From: Desulfobulbaceae bacterium
GTDB taxonomy: Bacteria > Desulfobacterota > Desulfobulbia > Desulfobulbales > UBA5123
DNA: 9,223 nucleotides
Direction of reading: 5' to 3'
Assembly: GCA_029865195.1 (NCBI GenBank)
Contig: JAOUHH010000101.1
Location: 1-9,223, forward strand
Below, piece by piece: positions 1-7,331 of this stretch. Numbering within the stretch: the first letter of the stretch is position 1; the number at the start of each line of letters is the position of its first letter. The position numbers and the translations under genes were made by a program. Under the pieces are notes generated by a model. The model was not told the DNA's origin. It worked only from the letters and a program-made list of their open reading frames with translations, and made no database searches.

Positions 1-25
1 GAATCATTTCAGCGATATCCGTCAT
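1..25 (-). CDS. Start of the next trp-operon gene, probably trpC (partial)
   Basis: An ATG on the minus strand at 25-23 opens a frame reading M-T-D-I-A-E-M-I before the window ends. It lies 36 nt beyond the trpD stop, in the same direction. The acidic and hydrophobic start resembles the N-terminus of indole-3-glycerol-phosphate synthase (TrpC), which often follows trpD. Only eight codons are visible and there is no strong Shine-Dalgarno in front, so the identity rests on operon position. A different trp gene, or a different start codon, remains possible. Confidence 0.4.
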
Positions 26-61
26 CTGTGGCGGCGAGGGGTGCCCGCGCCGGAATCCTTT

Positions 62-1075
62 TCAGCGAAAGGCGACCAGCGCCTCAAGTTTTGCCAGCGC
101 CGCGCCGGAGGCGACAACCTCGCGGGCAAGCGCGACGCCGCCGGCAAGATCGCCAGCCCTGCCGGCCGCCATCAACGCCGCGCCGGCATTCATCAACACC
201 ATCTCGAGCTTCGGCCCGGCCTCACCGGACAGGATCGCCCGCACCTGGGCCGCCGCTTCCGCGGCGGTGGCGCCGCCACGCAACTCCTCAAGGGTGGCGC
301 GCTTGAGGCCGACGCTTTCCGGGGTAACCGTGTAGGTGGTCACCTTGCTGCCGTCCCAGTCGGCAACCCGCGTTTCGCCGGTCACCGTCAACTCGTCCAT
401 ACCGCCCGCGCCGCACACCACCAAGGCCCGCCGGGAGCCCAGCTTGCCGAGCACAGCGGCAAGGGTTTCGGTGAGGGCGGGATCAAACACCCCCATCACC
501 TGCACGTTGGCGCCGGCCGGATTGGTCAACGGCCCCAGGATATTGAAAACGGTACGGATCCCGATCTCGCGACGCGGGCCGATGGCATGCTTCATGGCGC
601 CATGCAGGGCCGGCGCGAACATGAAGCCGATCCCGGTCTCCTCAACGCACTTGCCGATCCGCTCCGGCGACAGGGAGAGATCAACCCCCAGCGCCTCCAG
701 CACATCGGCGCTGCCGCACTTGCTGGTGATGGAGCGGTTGCCGTGCTTGGCCACCAGCACCCCGGCGCCGGCCACCACGAAGGCGGCGGTGGTGGAAACA
801 TTGAAGGTGCCGGAGGCGTCGCCGCCGGTGCCGCAGGTGTCGACCAGAATCCCGTCGGCCGCATGCACCTGGACCCTGGTCGCCTTCCGGCGCATGACCT
901 GGGCTGCGCCGGCGATCTCCTCGACGGTCTCCCCTTTCAGCCGCAGGGCGGTGATAAAGGCGCCGATCTGGGCCGGAGTGGCCTCGCCACCCATGATCTC
1001 ATCCATGACCCCGATCATCTCGGTTTCGCTCAGATCGTTGCCGGCCACCACCTTGCCGATTGCCTCCTTGATCAT
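62..1075 (-). CDS. trpD: Anthranilate phosphoribosyltransferase
   Basis: TrpD catalyses the second committed step of tryptophan synthesis, joining anthranilate to PRPP to give phosphoribosyl-anthranilate in the cytoplasm. From the ATG at 1075 the protein has 337 residues, normal for the family. The N-terminal helical domain (about 1-70) is followed by the PRPP-binding glycine loop GTGGD (82-86), the signature KHGNRSITSKCGSAD (110-124), RRE near 168-170 in the anthranilate-binding region, and the acidic pair DE (227-228) expected to bind magnesium. The frame can be extended to a TTG at 1084, but an AAGGAGG Shine-Dalgarno (1092-1086) abuts that codon and sits 10 nt from the ATG, so the ATG is preferred. 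It follows trpG by 20 nt in the trpEGD operon. No broken motif is seen. The C-terminus at 62 is complete. Confidence 0.96.
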   Translation of the reverse strand: MIKEAIGKVVAGNDLSETEMIGVMDEIMGGEATPAQIGAFITALRLKGETVEEIAGAAQVMRRKATRVQVHAADGILVDTCGTGGDASGTFNVSTTAAFVVAGAGVLVAKHGNRSITSKCGSADVLEALGVDLSLSPERIGKCVEETGIGFMFAPALHGAMKHAIGPRREIGIRTVFNILGPLTNPAGANVQVMGVFDPALTETLAAVLGKLGSRRALVVCGAGGMDELTVTGETRVADWDGSKVTTYTVTPESVGLKRATLEELRGGATAAEAAAQVRAILSGEAGPKLEMVLMNAGAALMAAGRAGDLAGGVALAREVVASGAALAKLEALVAFR

Positions 1076-1085
1076 TCTCCACAAG

Positions 1086-1092
1086 CCTCCTT
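1086..1092 (-). promoter_or_regulatory. trpD ribosome binding site
   Basis: The minus strand reads AAGGAGG, a perfect Shine-Dalgarno, between the trpG stop (1098-1096) and trpD. It is 10 nt from the ATG at 1075 and only 1 nt from the TTG at 1084, which decides in favour of the ATG start. Confidence 0.8.
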
Positions 1093-1095
1093 GGG

Positions 1096-1683
1096 TTATT
1101 TACGCAACATCTCGGGATACGCGGGATCGATGAAATTCCTGAGCAGGGCGACGCCGTCCGGGGTCATGATCGATTCGGGATGGAACTGCACCCCCTCCAC
1201 CGGCAGGGTGCGGTGACGCAAGCCCATCAACTCGCCCTGATCGGTGCGGGCGCTGACCTCCAGGCACTCGGGCAAGCCCTCGTCGCTAACCACCAGCGAA
1301 TGGTAGCGCATGGCGTCGAAAGGGCTGGGCAGGCCGGTGAAAACACCGCGGCCGTCATGATGGACCGGGCTGGTCTTGCCGTGCATCAAACGCCCGGCCC
1401 GCACAGTTTTGCCACCGAAGGCCTCGCCCAGGGACTGATGGCCCAGACAAACGCCGAGGATGGGAATCTTGCCCGCGAAATACCGGATCGCCGCGATGGA
1501 TATCCCGGCCTTGGCCGGGGTGCAGGGCCCGGGGGAAACCAGCAGCCGGTCGGGCTGCAGGCCGGCGATATACTCCACCGTCACCTCATCGTTGCGGAAC
1601 ACCCGCATCTCGGCGCCGAGCCCGCCCAGGGTTTGAACGATATTATAGGTAAACGAATCGTAATTATCGATAACAACCAGCAT
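1096..1683 (-). CDS. trpG: Anthranilate synthase component II (glutamine amidotransferase)
   Basis: TrpG is the class I glutamine amidotransferase subunit that frees ammonia from glutamine and passes it to TrpE for anthranilate synthesis. From the ATG at 1683 it has 195 residues, the usual length, and begins MLVVIDNYDSFTYN, the typical family N-terminus. The catalytic triad is visible: nucleophile Cys79 in GVCLGHQ, and His168 and Glu170 in VQFHPES. The oxyanion-loop motif SPGPCTP is at 50-56. The open frame continues upstream to an ATG at 1695 and a GTG at 1734, but these would add residues outside the conserved domain. The chosen start has only a weak GGA upstream. It lies between trpE and trpD in one operon. 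A PabA role, serving folate synthesis with PabB, is possible because many bacteria share one subunit. Confidence 0.94.
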   Translation of the reverse strand: MLVVIDNYDSFTYNIVQTLGGLGAEMRVFRNDEVTVEYIAGLQPDRLLVSPGPCTPAKAGISIAAIRYFAGKIPILGVCLGHQSLGEAFGGKTVRAGRLMHGKTSPVHHDGRGVFTGLPSPFDAMRYHSLVVSDEGLPECLEVSARTDQGELMGLRHRTLPVEGVQFHPESIMTPDGVALLRNFIDPAYPEMLRK

Positions 1684-1755
1684 AGGAATATCCATTAAAA
1701 AACAGTCTAGGTGTTGACACAGGAACCTTGCCACCGGCGACGCCTGCCGCCGAAA

Positions 1756-3234
<1,479 letters not shown>

Positions 3235-3294
3235 AATCTTCCCCTACAAAAAACAGATCAATCAGGCAGGTTTTTGCGACTCGCGCGACAACCG

Positions 3295-3336
3295 AAAATA
3301 AAAAAGCCATGGAACCTTTCCGGTCCCATGGCTTTT
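3295..3336 (-). terminator. Intrinsic terminator: trp attenuator and/or rpsT terminator
   Basis: On the minus strand the left arm 3336-3322 (AAAAGCCATGGGACC) pairs with the right arm 3316-3302 (GGTTCCATGGCTTTT) around the 5-nt loop GGAAA. This gives a continuous 15-bp stem with one G-U pair, followed by T6-A-T4 (3305-3295). The U tract and the wobble pair fit only the minus-strand transcript; read on the plus strand the stem has an A-C mismatch and no T tail. It lies about 195 nt after the rpsT stop and about 60 nt before trpE. It could simply end rpsT transcription, but the leader ORF just upstream makes an attenuator the better reading. Confidence 0.9.
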
Positions 3337-3393
3337 CTGTGCGTTCATATCCAAGTGGTTTTGTCCCGCCGCCTCAGCATACAAATGCGCCCA

Positions 3394-3471
3394 TTACCAT
3401 GGGATACACTGGAGACGACGCCACCGGCATGCTTGTGCAGTGGCGACGATCACGCTGTTGACGCGGATCAT
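3394..3471 (-). CDS. Putative trp operon leader peptide (25 aa)
   Basis: A short ORF starts with ATG at 3471 behind a strong Shine-Dalgarno (AAGGTGAGG, 3481-3473) and ends with TAA at 3396-3394. It encodes 25 residues, beginning MIRVNSVIV and ending RWRRLQCIPW. Tryptophan is codon 17 (3423-3421) and codon 25 (3399-3397), the last before the stop. Two Trp in 25 residues is well above the roughly 1% average. It sits between rpsT and trpE, upstream of a terminator whose left arm can pair with the codons around Trp25. These facts suggest a leader peptide whose translation senses charged tRNA-Trp. The Trp codons are not adjacent, unlike the enterobacterial trp leader, so the case is good but not proven. 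No enzymatic function is expected. Confidence 0.65.
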   Translation of the reverse strand: MIRVNSVIVATAQACRWRRLQCIPW

Positions 3472-3530
3472 ACCTCACCTTTTGCTGTTCGCAGCGACGC
3501 CTAACGATCCTGGCGCCGACGAGTTTCTAT

Positions 3531-3806
3531 CTATGCGCTTGCCTGAACGAAGGCGTTGACCCGCTTGGTCAAACGGGACACCTTGCGGGAAGCATTCTTT
3601 TTGTGGATCGCGCCCTTCATGGCGGCCCGGCTGATCACCGGGATAGCGGCCGTAAGAGCGGCCTGCGCCTTCTCAACGGCATTCTCACCAATGGCTTCAT
3701 CAACGGCCCTGATCACGGTACGAATCCGTGATTTGTTGGCGCGGTTGCGTTCACGCTGAATCTGGTTCTGACGATTCCGTTTCAATGCTGACTTATGGTT
3801 TGCCAA
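3531..3806 (-). CDS. rpsT: 30S ribosomal protein S20
   Basis: S20 is a small basic protein that binds 16S rRNA and supports 30S subunit assembly. The 91-residue product begins (M)ANHKSALKRNRQNQIQRERN and carries the typical pattern of long Lys/Arg-rich helices, with AIHKKNASRKVSRLTKRV near 66-83. Length and composition fit the family. The start codon is TTG (3806-3804), seven bases after AGGAG (3818-3814). The gene is monocistronic in its divergent orientation relative to cdaA, but it points into the trp leader. E. coli rpsT also uses UUG and is autogenously controlled at translation, so the rare start here may have the same purpose. That is an analogy, not shown by this sequence. No intrinsic terminator is seen before the trp attenuator hairpin. 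Confidence 0.97.
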   Translation of the reverse strand: MANHKSALKRNRQNQIQRERNRANKSRIRTVIRAVDEAIGENAVEKAQAALTAAIPVISRAAMKGAIHKKNASRKVSRLTKRVNAFVQASA

Positions 3807-3926
3807 GACTACTCTCCTAACCTTAATGTACTGAATTTATTATCTTTCACCCTAACACCACGTCGGGCAATAATCTCTGTTCGGCATCGGCTGCCTGCAC
3901 ACCATCAACACCCGACGCTGGAAAAT
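3807..3926 (-). promoter_or_regulatory. Structured 5' UTR of rpsT
   Basis: If transcription begins about seven bases after the predicted -10 box, the rpsT leader is about 120 nt. It contains a perfect 7-bp inverted repeat, CGTCGGG (3917-3911) with CCCGACG (3867-3861). This encloses a smaller GGCA/TGCC stem (3895-3892 with 3886-3883). The stretch between the larger stem and the start codon is AT-rich and ends in a good Shine-Dalgarno. Such a leader could be a site for S20 feedback control; this is inference from folding by eye. Confidence 0.4.
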
Positions 3927-3932
3927 TTAACG

Positions 3933-3961
3933 AAACTACACCATGCCATCGAGGATGTCAA
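3933..3961 (-). promoter_or_regulatory. Probable sigma70 promoter for rpsT
   Basis: The minus strand has a perfect -35 box TTGACA (3961-3956), a 17-bp spacer, and TAGTTT (3938-3933) as a -10 box that keeps the key first T, second A and last T. It lies about 130 bp upstream of rpsT and points towards it. Consensus fit is strong at -35 and moderate at -10. Confidence 0.6.
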
Positions 3962-4162
3962 GCATCAAGCCGGGCAATTTCCTTATTTCCCTTGCCGATT
4001 TTCCAACCGACGCAAACGGAACAATTTCACACTTTTTTTAAGCTCCCCGCGCAGTTTCCCTTGCCCAAGAGGCACGGACCTGTTTTACTTGAAGATATTG
4101 TTAATGCAATCATTTTTTACAATCATTCCACGCGGTGACCACCCCGCGCAGATACTTGACCT
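3962..4162 (+). other. Intergenic upstream region of cdaA
   Basis: This is the cdaA side of the roughly 356-bp divergent gap between rpsT and cdaA. It is more AT-rich than the surrounding genes, most clearly at 4081-4127. The best -10-like element is TACAAT (4118-4123), but no -35 box sits at a normal distance (TTGTTA is 14 bp away, TTGAAG 23 bp), so I do not assign a promoter. A small dyad CGCGG/CCGCG (4131-4135 with 4144-4148) lies 14 bases before the cdaA start. No convincing small gene, RNA gene or terminator is seen. Confidence 0.4.
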
Positions 4163-4957
4163 ATGCATGACATTGTCAGCGCCTTACGATGGCAGGATGT
4201 ATGCGACATCCTCATCGTTTCATACCTCATCTATCGCATCATTCTCCTCATTCGCGGCACCCGCGCCATGCAGATGCTGGTCGGTATCGCCGTCCTCATC
4301 GTCGTCTACTTCGGCGCCCGCGAGCTTGAGTTCCTGACCCTTTACTGGCTCCTCGGAACCTTTCTCAGTTCCATCTTTCTTATCATTATCATTATCTTTC
4401 AACGCGATATCCGCAGGGCCCTCACCCAGGTCGGCCAGCAGACGCCTTTCGTCAAGAGCAGTGAGGACACCGTCCACACCCTGGAGGAAATCGTCACGGC
4501 CGCGCAACGTCTTTCCGCCCGCAAGATCGGCGCCCTGATCGTCATCGAACGGGAAACAGGGCTCAAGGACTATATCGAATCCGCCCAGACCATCGACGCC
4601 CAGGTCAGCAAGGAGTTGCTGCTCAGCATCTTTCACACCGAATCGCCGCTGCACGACGGCGGCGTCGTCATCCGTCGGGGCCGCATCCTCACCGCTGGCT
4701 GCGTCCTGCCGCTGACCAAGAACCCTTACATCAGCAAGCGGCTCGGCACCCGCCACCGGGCCGCCATCGGCCTTTCCGAGGAAACCGACGCCATCATCAT
4801 CGTCGTCTCCGAGGAAACCCGCCAGATCTCCCTGGTGCAGCACGGCGCCATCACCACCGATCTCGACGCATCATCGCTGCGCAGCCGCCTTGATGCTATC
4901 TTCGTACCCAAGGAATATCACACCCAGGCACTATGGAAAAACTGGTTAAACAGATAA
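4163..4957 (+). CDS. cdaA: Diadenylate cyclase CdaA (DisA_N/DAC domain, membrane-bound)
   Basis: CdaA condenses two ATP into the second messenger c-di-AMP at the inner membrane. The 264-residue protein has three hydrophobic segments at about 13-30, 37-52 and 57-79, with the typical family stretch YLIYRIILLIRGTRAMQML between the first two. The cytoplasmic DAC domain (about 100-245) carries both signature motifs: DGG (165-167, in SPLHDGGVVI) and RHRAA (197-201, in GTRHRAAIGLSEE). All catalytic signatures appear intact. The ATG at 4163 is the earliest possible start because an in-frame TGA lies two codons upstream. No good Shine-Dalgarno precedes it, which is unusual. It heads a plus-strand cluster with cdaR and glmM, an arrangement known from many bacteria in which CdaR and GlmM bind and modulate the cyclase. 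Confidence 0.95.
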   Translation: MHDIVSALRWQDVCDILIVSYLIYRIILLIRGTRAMQMLVGIAVLIVVYFGARELEFLTLYWLLGTFLSSIFLIIIIIFQRDIRRALTQVGQQTPFVKSSEDTVHTLEEIVTAAQRLSARKIGALIVIERETGLKDYIESAQTIDAQVSKELLLSIFHTESPLHDGGVVIRRGRILTAGCVLPLTKNPYISKRLGTRHRAAIGLSEETDAIIIVVSEETRQISLVQHGAITTDLDASSLRSRLDAIFVPKEYHTQALWKNWLNR

Positions 4958-5916
4958 TGGGGCTGCTCCCCAAACAGAAAGACAACCTCCCGTGGACCCA
5001 AAACTGGGCGATCAAGACGCTGTCGCTGCTGTTCGCCCTCTTCCTGTGGTACTTCGTGGTCGGCGAGGACAAGGTCGACATGACCGTCCAGATCCCGGTG
5101 GAGATCATCAACATGCCCCGCGACCTGGTCATCTCCAACCAGTTCAAGAAACAGCTCGAGGTAACGATTGCCGGCCCCCGCGGCCTGATCCGCGGCATCG
5201 CCAACCAGCATGTCTCGCGGGCGGTGGACCTGTCCAAGGCCACCCCCGGCTCCCTGCTGGTTCGCAACGACGAGGAAACGATCTCCTTCCCGCGCGGCAT
5301 CAGGGTCCTCCGGGTACAGCCTCCCTACATCACCCTGCTGCTCGACCGCTTGATCCAGCGGGAACTGCCGATCAAGGCGCCCCTCAGCGGCACACCCGCC
5401 AACGGCTACAAGATCGAATCCGTCACCATCGAACCGGCCGTTCTGTCCCTCACCGGCCCCCAGGCCATCCTTGGCGACCAGGAACAACTGGCCACCACCC
5501 CCATTGATCTGCACAACCTGAAGGCATCGATCACCAGACAAGTAAACCTCGACCTGAAACAATCACTGGCCGAACTGATCGGCGAAACAACGGTTACCGT
5601 CAAGGTGAGGATCATCGAGGAAACCGTCCTCAAGCAGATAAGCAATATCCCGGTGGCCATCATCGGTGCCAATCCGCCCCTCACCGCCGTCGTCAACCCG
5701 GCCGCCGTCGCCATCAAAACGGAAATCCCCCTCAGCCTGAGCGGCAACCAGCAAATGCACACGCTGTTCAATGCCACCGTTTCCGCAGCCGATCTGCCGC
5801 CGGGCACACATTCGGTGCCGGTCCGGGTGGAAACAGGCATGCAGGCCAAGATTATCGACATCACCCCGGCCACGGTCACCGTGTCCGTCAGGAAGCCCCC
5901 CGCACATAAAAAGTAA
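4933..5916 (+). CDS. cdaR: YbbR-domain protein, CdaA regulator CdaR
   Basis: CdaR is a membrane-anchored protein with extracytoplasmic YbbR repeats that interacts with CdaA in characterised systems. The 327-residue product has a short cytoplasmic N-terminus, one transmembrane segment at about 26-43 (AIKTLSLLFALFLWYFVV), then a long beta-rich region with repeated YbbR-like units (for example IPVEIINMP near 54, LPIKAPLSGTPANGYKIESV near 145, IPVAIIGANPP near 239). It ends in KPPAHKK. The start shown overlaps the end of cdaA by 25 nt. A second ATG at 4957 overlaps the cdaA TAA as TAATG and would remove only eight residues; neither has a strong Shine-Dalgarno. The tight overlap suggests translational coupling with cdaA. 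No enzymatic activity is expected. Confidence 0.9.
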   Translation: MEKLVKQIMGLLPKQKDNLPWTQNWAIKTLSLLFALFLWYFVVGEDKVDMTVQIPVEIINMPRDLVISNQFKKQLEVTIAGPRGLIRGIANQHVSRAVDLSKATPGSLLVRNDEETISFPRGIRVLRVQPPYITLLLDRLIQRELPIKAPLSGTPANGYKIESVTIEPAVLSLTGPQAILGDQEQLATTPIDLHNLKASITRQVNLDLKQSLAELIGETTVTVKVRIIEETVLKQISNIPVAIIGANPPLTAVVNPAAVAIKTEIPLSLSGNQQMHTLFNATVSAADLPPGTHSVPVRVETGMQAKIIDITPATVTVSVRKPPAHKK

Positions 5917-5934
5917 CCCTGAAAGGTCCGCCCC

Positions 5935-7290
5935 ATGAGAAGACTCTTCGGAACCGACGGCGTTCGCGGCGTCGCCAACATCCATCCCATGACCGCCGAA
6001 ATCGCCATGCAGATCGGCCGCAGCATTGCCTTTCTGGTCAAGGACATGAAACACGACCACCGGATCGTGATCGGCAAGGACACCCGGCTTTCCGGCTACA
6101 TGATCGAAAACGCGCTGGCTGCCGGCATCTGCTCCATGGGGGTAGATATCCTCCTGGTCGGGCCGTTGCCGACCCCCGGCATCGCCTTCATCACCGCCAG
6201 CATGCGCGCCGATGCCGGGGTGGTGATCTCGGCCTCCCACAACCCCTTTCAGGACAACGGCATCAAGATCTTCTCGCGCAATGGCTTCAAGCTGCCCGAC
6301 GCCAAGGAACTGGAGATCGAAGACCTGATATTCTCCCAAAAGATGGCGGCATTACGGCCGACTGCGGAAGAGATCGGCAAGGCGACCCGCATCGATGATG
6401 CCCGCGGTCGCTATATCGTCTCCCTCAAAAACACCTTTCCCCGCCGCTACACACTGGACGGCATGCACATCGTTCTCGACTGTGCCCACGGCGCGACCTA
6501 CGGGGTTGCCCCGCATGTCTTCGAGGAACTCGGGGCCAAGGTGACCGCCATCGGCATCAACCCCAACGGCACCAACATCAATCATGAATGCGGCGCCCTG
6601 CACCCGCATCGGATGGCGGCGATGGTCAAGGAACTGGGCGCCGACCTCGGCATCGCCCTGGACGGCGACGGCGACCGGCTGATTGTCGCCGACGAGAAGG
6701 GGGAGATTGTCGATGGCGACCACACCATGGCCATCTGCGCCGCCGACCTGATGCACCAACGCAAGCTGCGCAAGAAAACCCTGGCCGCCACGGTGATGAG
6801 CAACATGGGCCTGGAGGTTGCGATGCAGAAGATGGGCGGCAAGCTGATCCGCACCGCGGTCGGCGACCGTTACGTGGTCGAGGCGATGCGCGCCAACGGC
6901 TACAACTTCGGCGGCGAGCAGTCCGGCCACCTGATCTTCCTCGACCACAACACCACCGGCGACGGCATCCTAGCCGCCCTGCAACTGCTGTCGGTGATGC
7001 TCAAGCAGGACAAACCGATCTCCGAATTGGCCAAGATCATGGAGTCCTTCCCGCAGGTCCTCAAAAACGTTCGCACCGGCGAACCGCTCAACCCGCAGCG
7101 CATCACCGGATTTCCGGAGACGGTTGCCGCCATGGAAACAAAACTGGGCAGCAGGGGCCGGATTCTGGTCCGCCCCTCCGGCACCGAACCGGTGATCCGG
7201 GTAATGGTGGAGGGCGAAGACAAGGCCGAGATCACCGCCATCGCCGACGAGTTGTGCGAACTGATCCGCAAAGAGGACGCGGGAGAATGA
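5935..7290 (+). CDS. glmM: Phosphoglucosamine mutase
   Basis: GlmM interconverts glucosamine-6-phosphate and glucosamine-1-phosphate, feeding UDP-GlcNAc synthesis for peptidoglycan and lipopolysaccharide. The 451 residues match the usual family length. Landmarks in order are FGTDGVRG (5-12), the phosphoserine loop SASHNPFQDNGIKIF with catalytic Ser101, the metal-binding loop DGDGDR (243-248), the sugar-specificity loop GGEQSGH (326-332), and the phosphate-binding loop RPSGTEPVIRV (413-423). All are intact. AAAGG (5922-5926) sits eight bases before the ATG. It follows cdaR by 18 nt. In other bacteria GlmM binds CdaA and restrains c-di-AMP synthesis, so co-location is functionally sensible. Its TGA overlaps the ATG of a mini-ORF that leads to tlyA. 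Confidence 0.97.
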   Translation: MRRLFGTDGVRGVANIHPMTAEIAMQIGRSIAFLVKDMKHDHRIVIGKDTRLSGYMIENALAAGICSMGVDILLVGPLPTPGIAFITASMRADAGVVISASHNPFQDNGIKIFSRNGFKLPDAKELEIEDLIFSQKMAALRPTAEEIGKATRIDDARGRYIVSLKNTFPRRYTLDGMHIVLDCAHGATYGVAPHVFEELGAKVTAIGINPNGTNINHECGALHPHRMAAMVKELGADLGIALDGDGDRLIVADEKGEIVDGDHTMAICAADLMHQRKLRKKTLAATVMSNMGLEVAMQKMGGKLIRTAVGDRYVVEAMRANGYNFGGEQSGHLIFLDHNTTGDGILAALQLLSVMLKQDKPISELAKIMESFPQVLKNVRTGEPLNPQRITGFPETVAAMETKLGSRGRILVRPSGTEPVIRVMVEGEDKAEITAIADELCELIRKEDAGE

Positions 7291-7331
7291 ACCGCCGCAA
7301 GGATGGCACCGCCGACATGGACTTGCCATGA
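7287..7331 (+). CDS. Possible 14-codon coupling mini-ORF between glmM and tlyA
   Basis: An ATG at 7287 overlaps the glmM stop (ATGA) and opens a 14-codon frame, MNRRKDGTADMDLP. Its TGA (7329-7331) overlaps the tlyA start codon, again as ATGA. The frame thus exactly fills the gap between two genes. A possible Shine-Dalgarno (AGAGG) lies about 10 bases before it. It may let ribosomes travel from glmM to tlyA, which has only a weak Shine-Dalgarno of its own. The product is too short and charged to assign a function, and chance is possible. Confidence 0.3.
   Translation: MNRRKDGTADMDLP

Larger units (their letters stand above)
3295..3480 (-). promoter_or_regulatory. Candidate trp transcription attenuator (leader RNA)
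   Basis: Three mutually competing structures can be read. The terminator stem is 3336-3302. A candidate antiterminator pairs leader segment 3404-3396 (TCCCATGGT) with terminator left-arm segment 3332-3324 (GCCATGGGA): eight Watson-Crick pairs plus one G-U. A small competing hairpin pairs CCCAT (3403-3399) with ATGGG (3394-3390). A ribosome stalled at Trp17 would leave 3404-3396 free to form the antiterminator. A ribosome that reaches the stop codon would cover it and let the terminator form. A further hairpin, CGCCAC with GTGGCG, includes the Trp17 codon. The mechanism is inferred from the pairings. Confidence 0.6.

Noticed and set aside
41..1216. 391-codon open frame on the plus strand opposite trpD and the end of trpG
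   Set aside because: Its composition (Gly, His, Ala, Arg rich) is typical of an antisense shadow, and it crosses two genuine minus-strand genes.
1684..1734. N-terminal extension of trpG to the GTG at 1734
   Set aside because: The added 17 residues have no family counterpart and MLVVIDNYDSFTYN is the typical TrpG start, though the extension cannot be excluded outright.
3302..3336. Terminator hairpin read as a plus-strand terminator
   Set aside because: On the plus strand the stem has an A-C mismatch and is followed by a GC-containing sequence without a T tract, and no plus-strand gene ends nearby.
3480..3530. Possible rpsT terminator from CGGCGCC/GGCGTCG just after the rpsT stop
   Set aside because: The stem is only about seven pairs with a 10-nt loop and has no U tract after it.
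3795..4337. 180-codon plus-strand frame spanning the rpsT-cdaA gap
   Set aside because: It runs into cdaA in another frame, has no ribosome site, and its composition is that of untranslated sequence.
4918..5562. 214-codon minus-strand frame opposite cdaR, and similar antisense frames opposite cdaA and glmM
   Set aside because: They lie fully opposite genes with intact family motifs and carry no recognisable domain or ribosome site.
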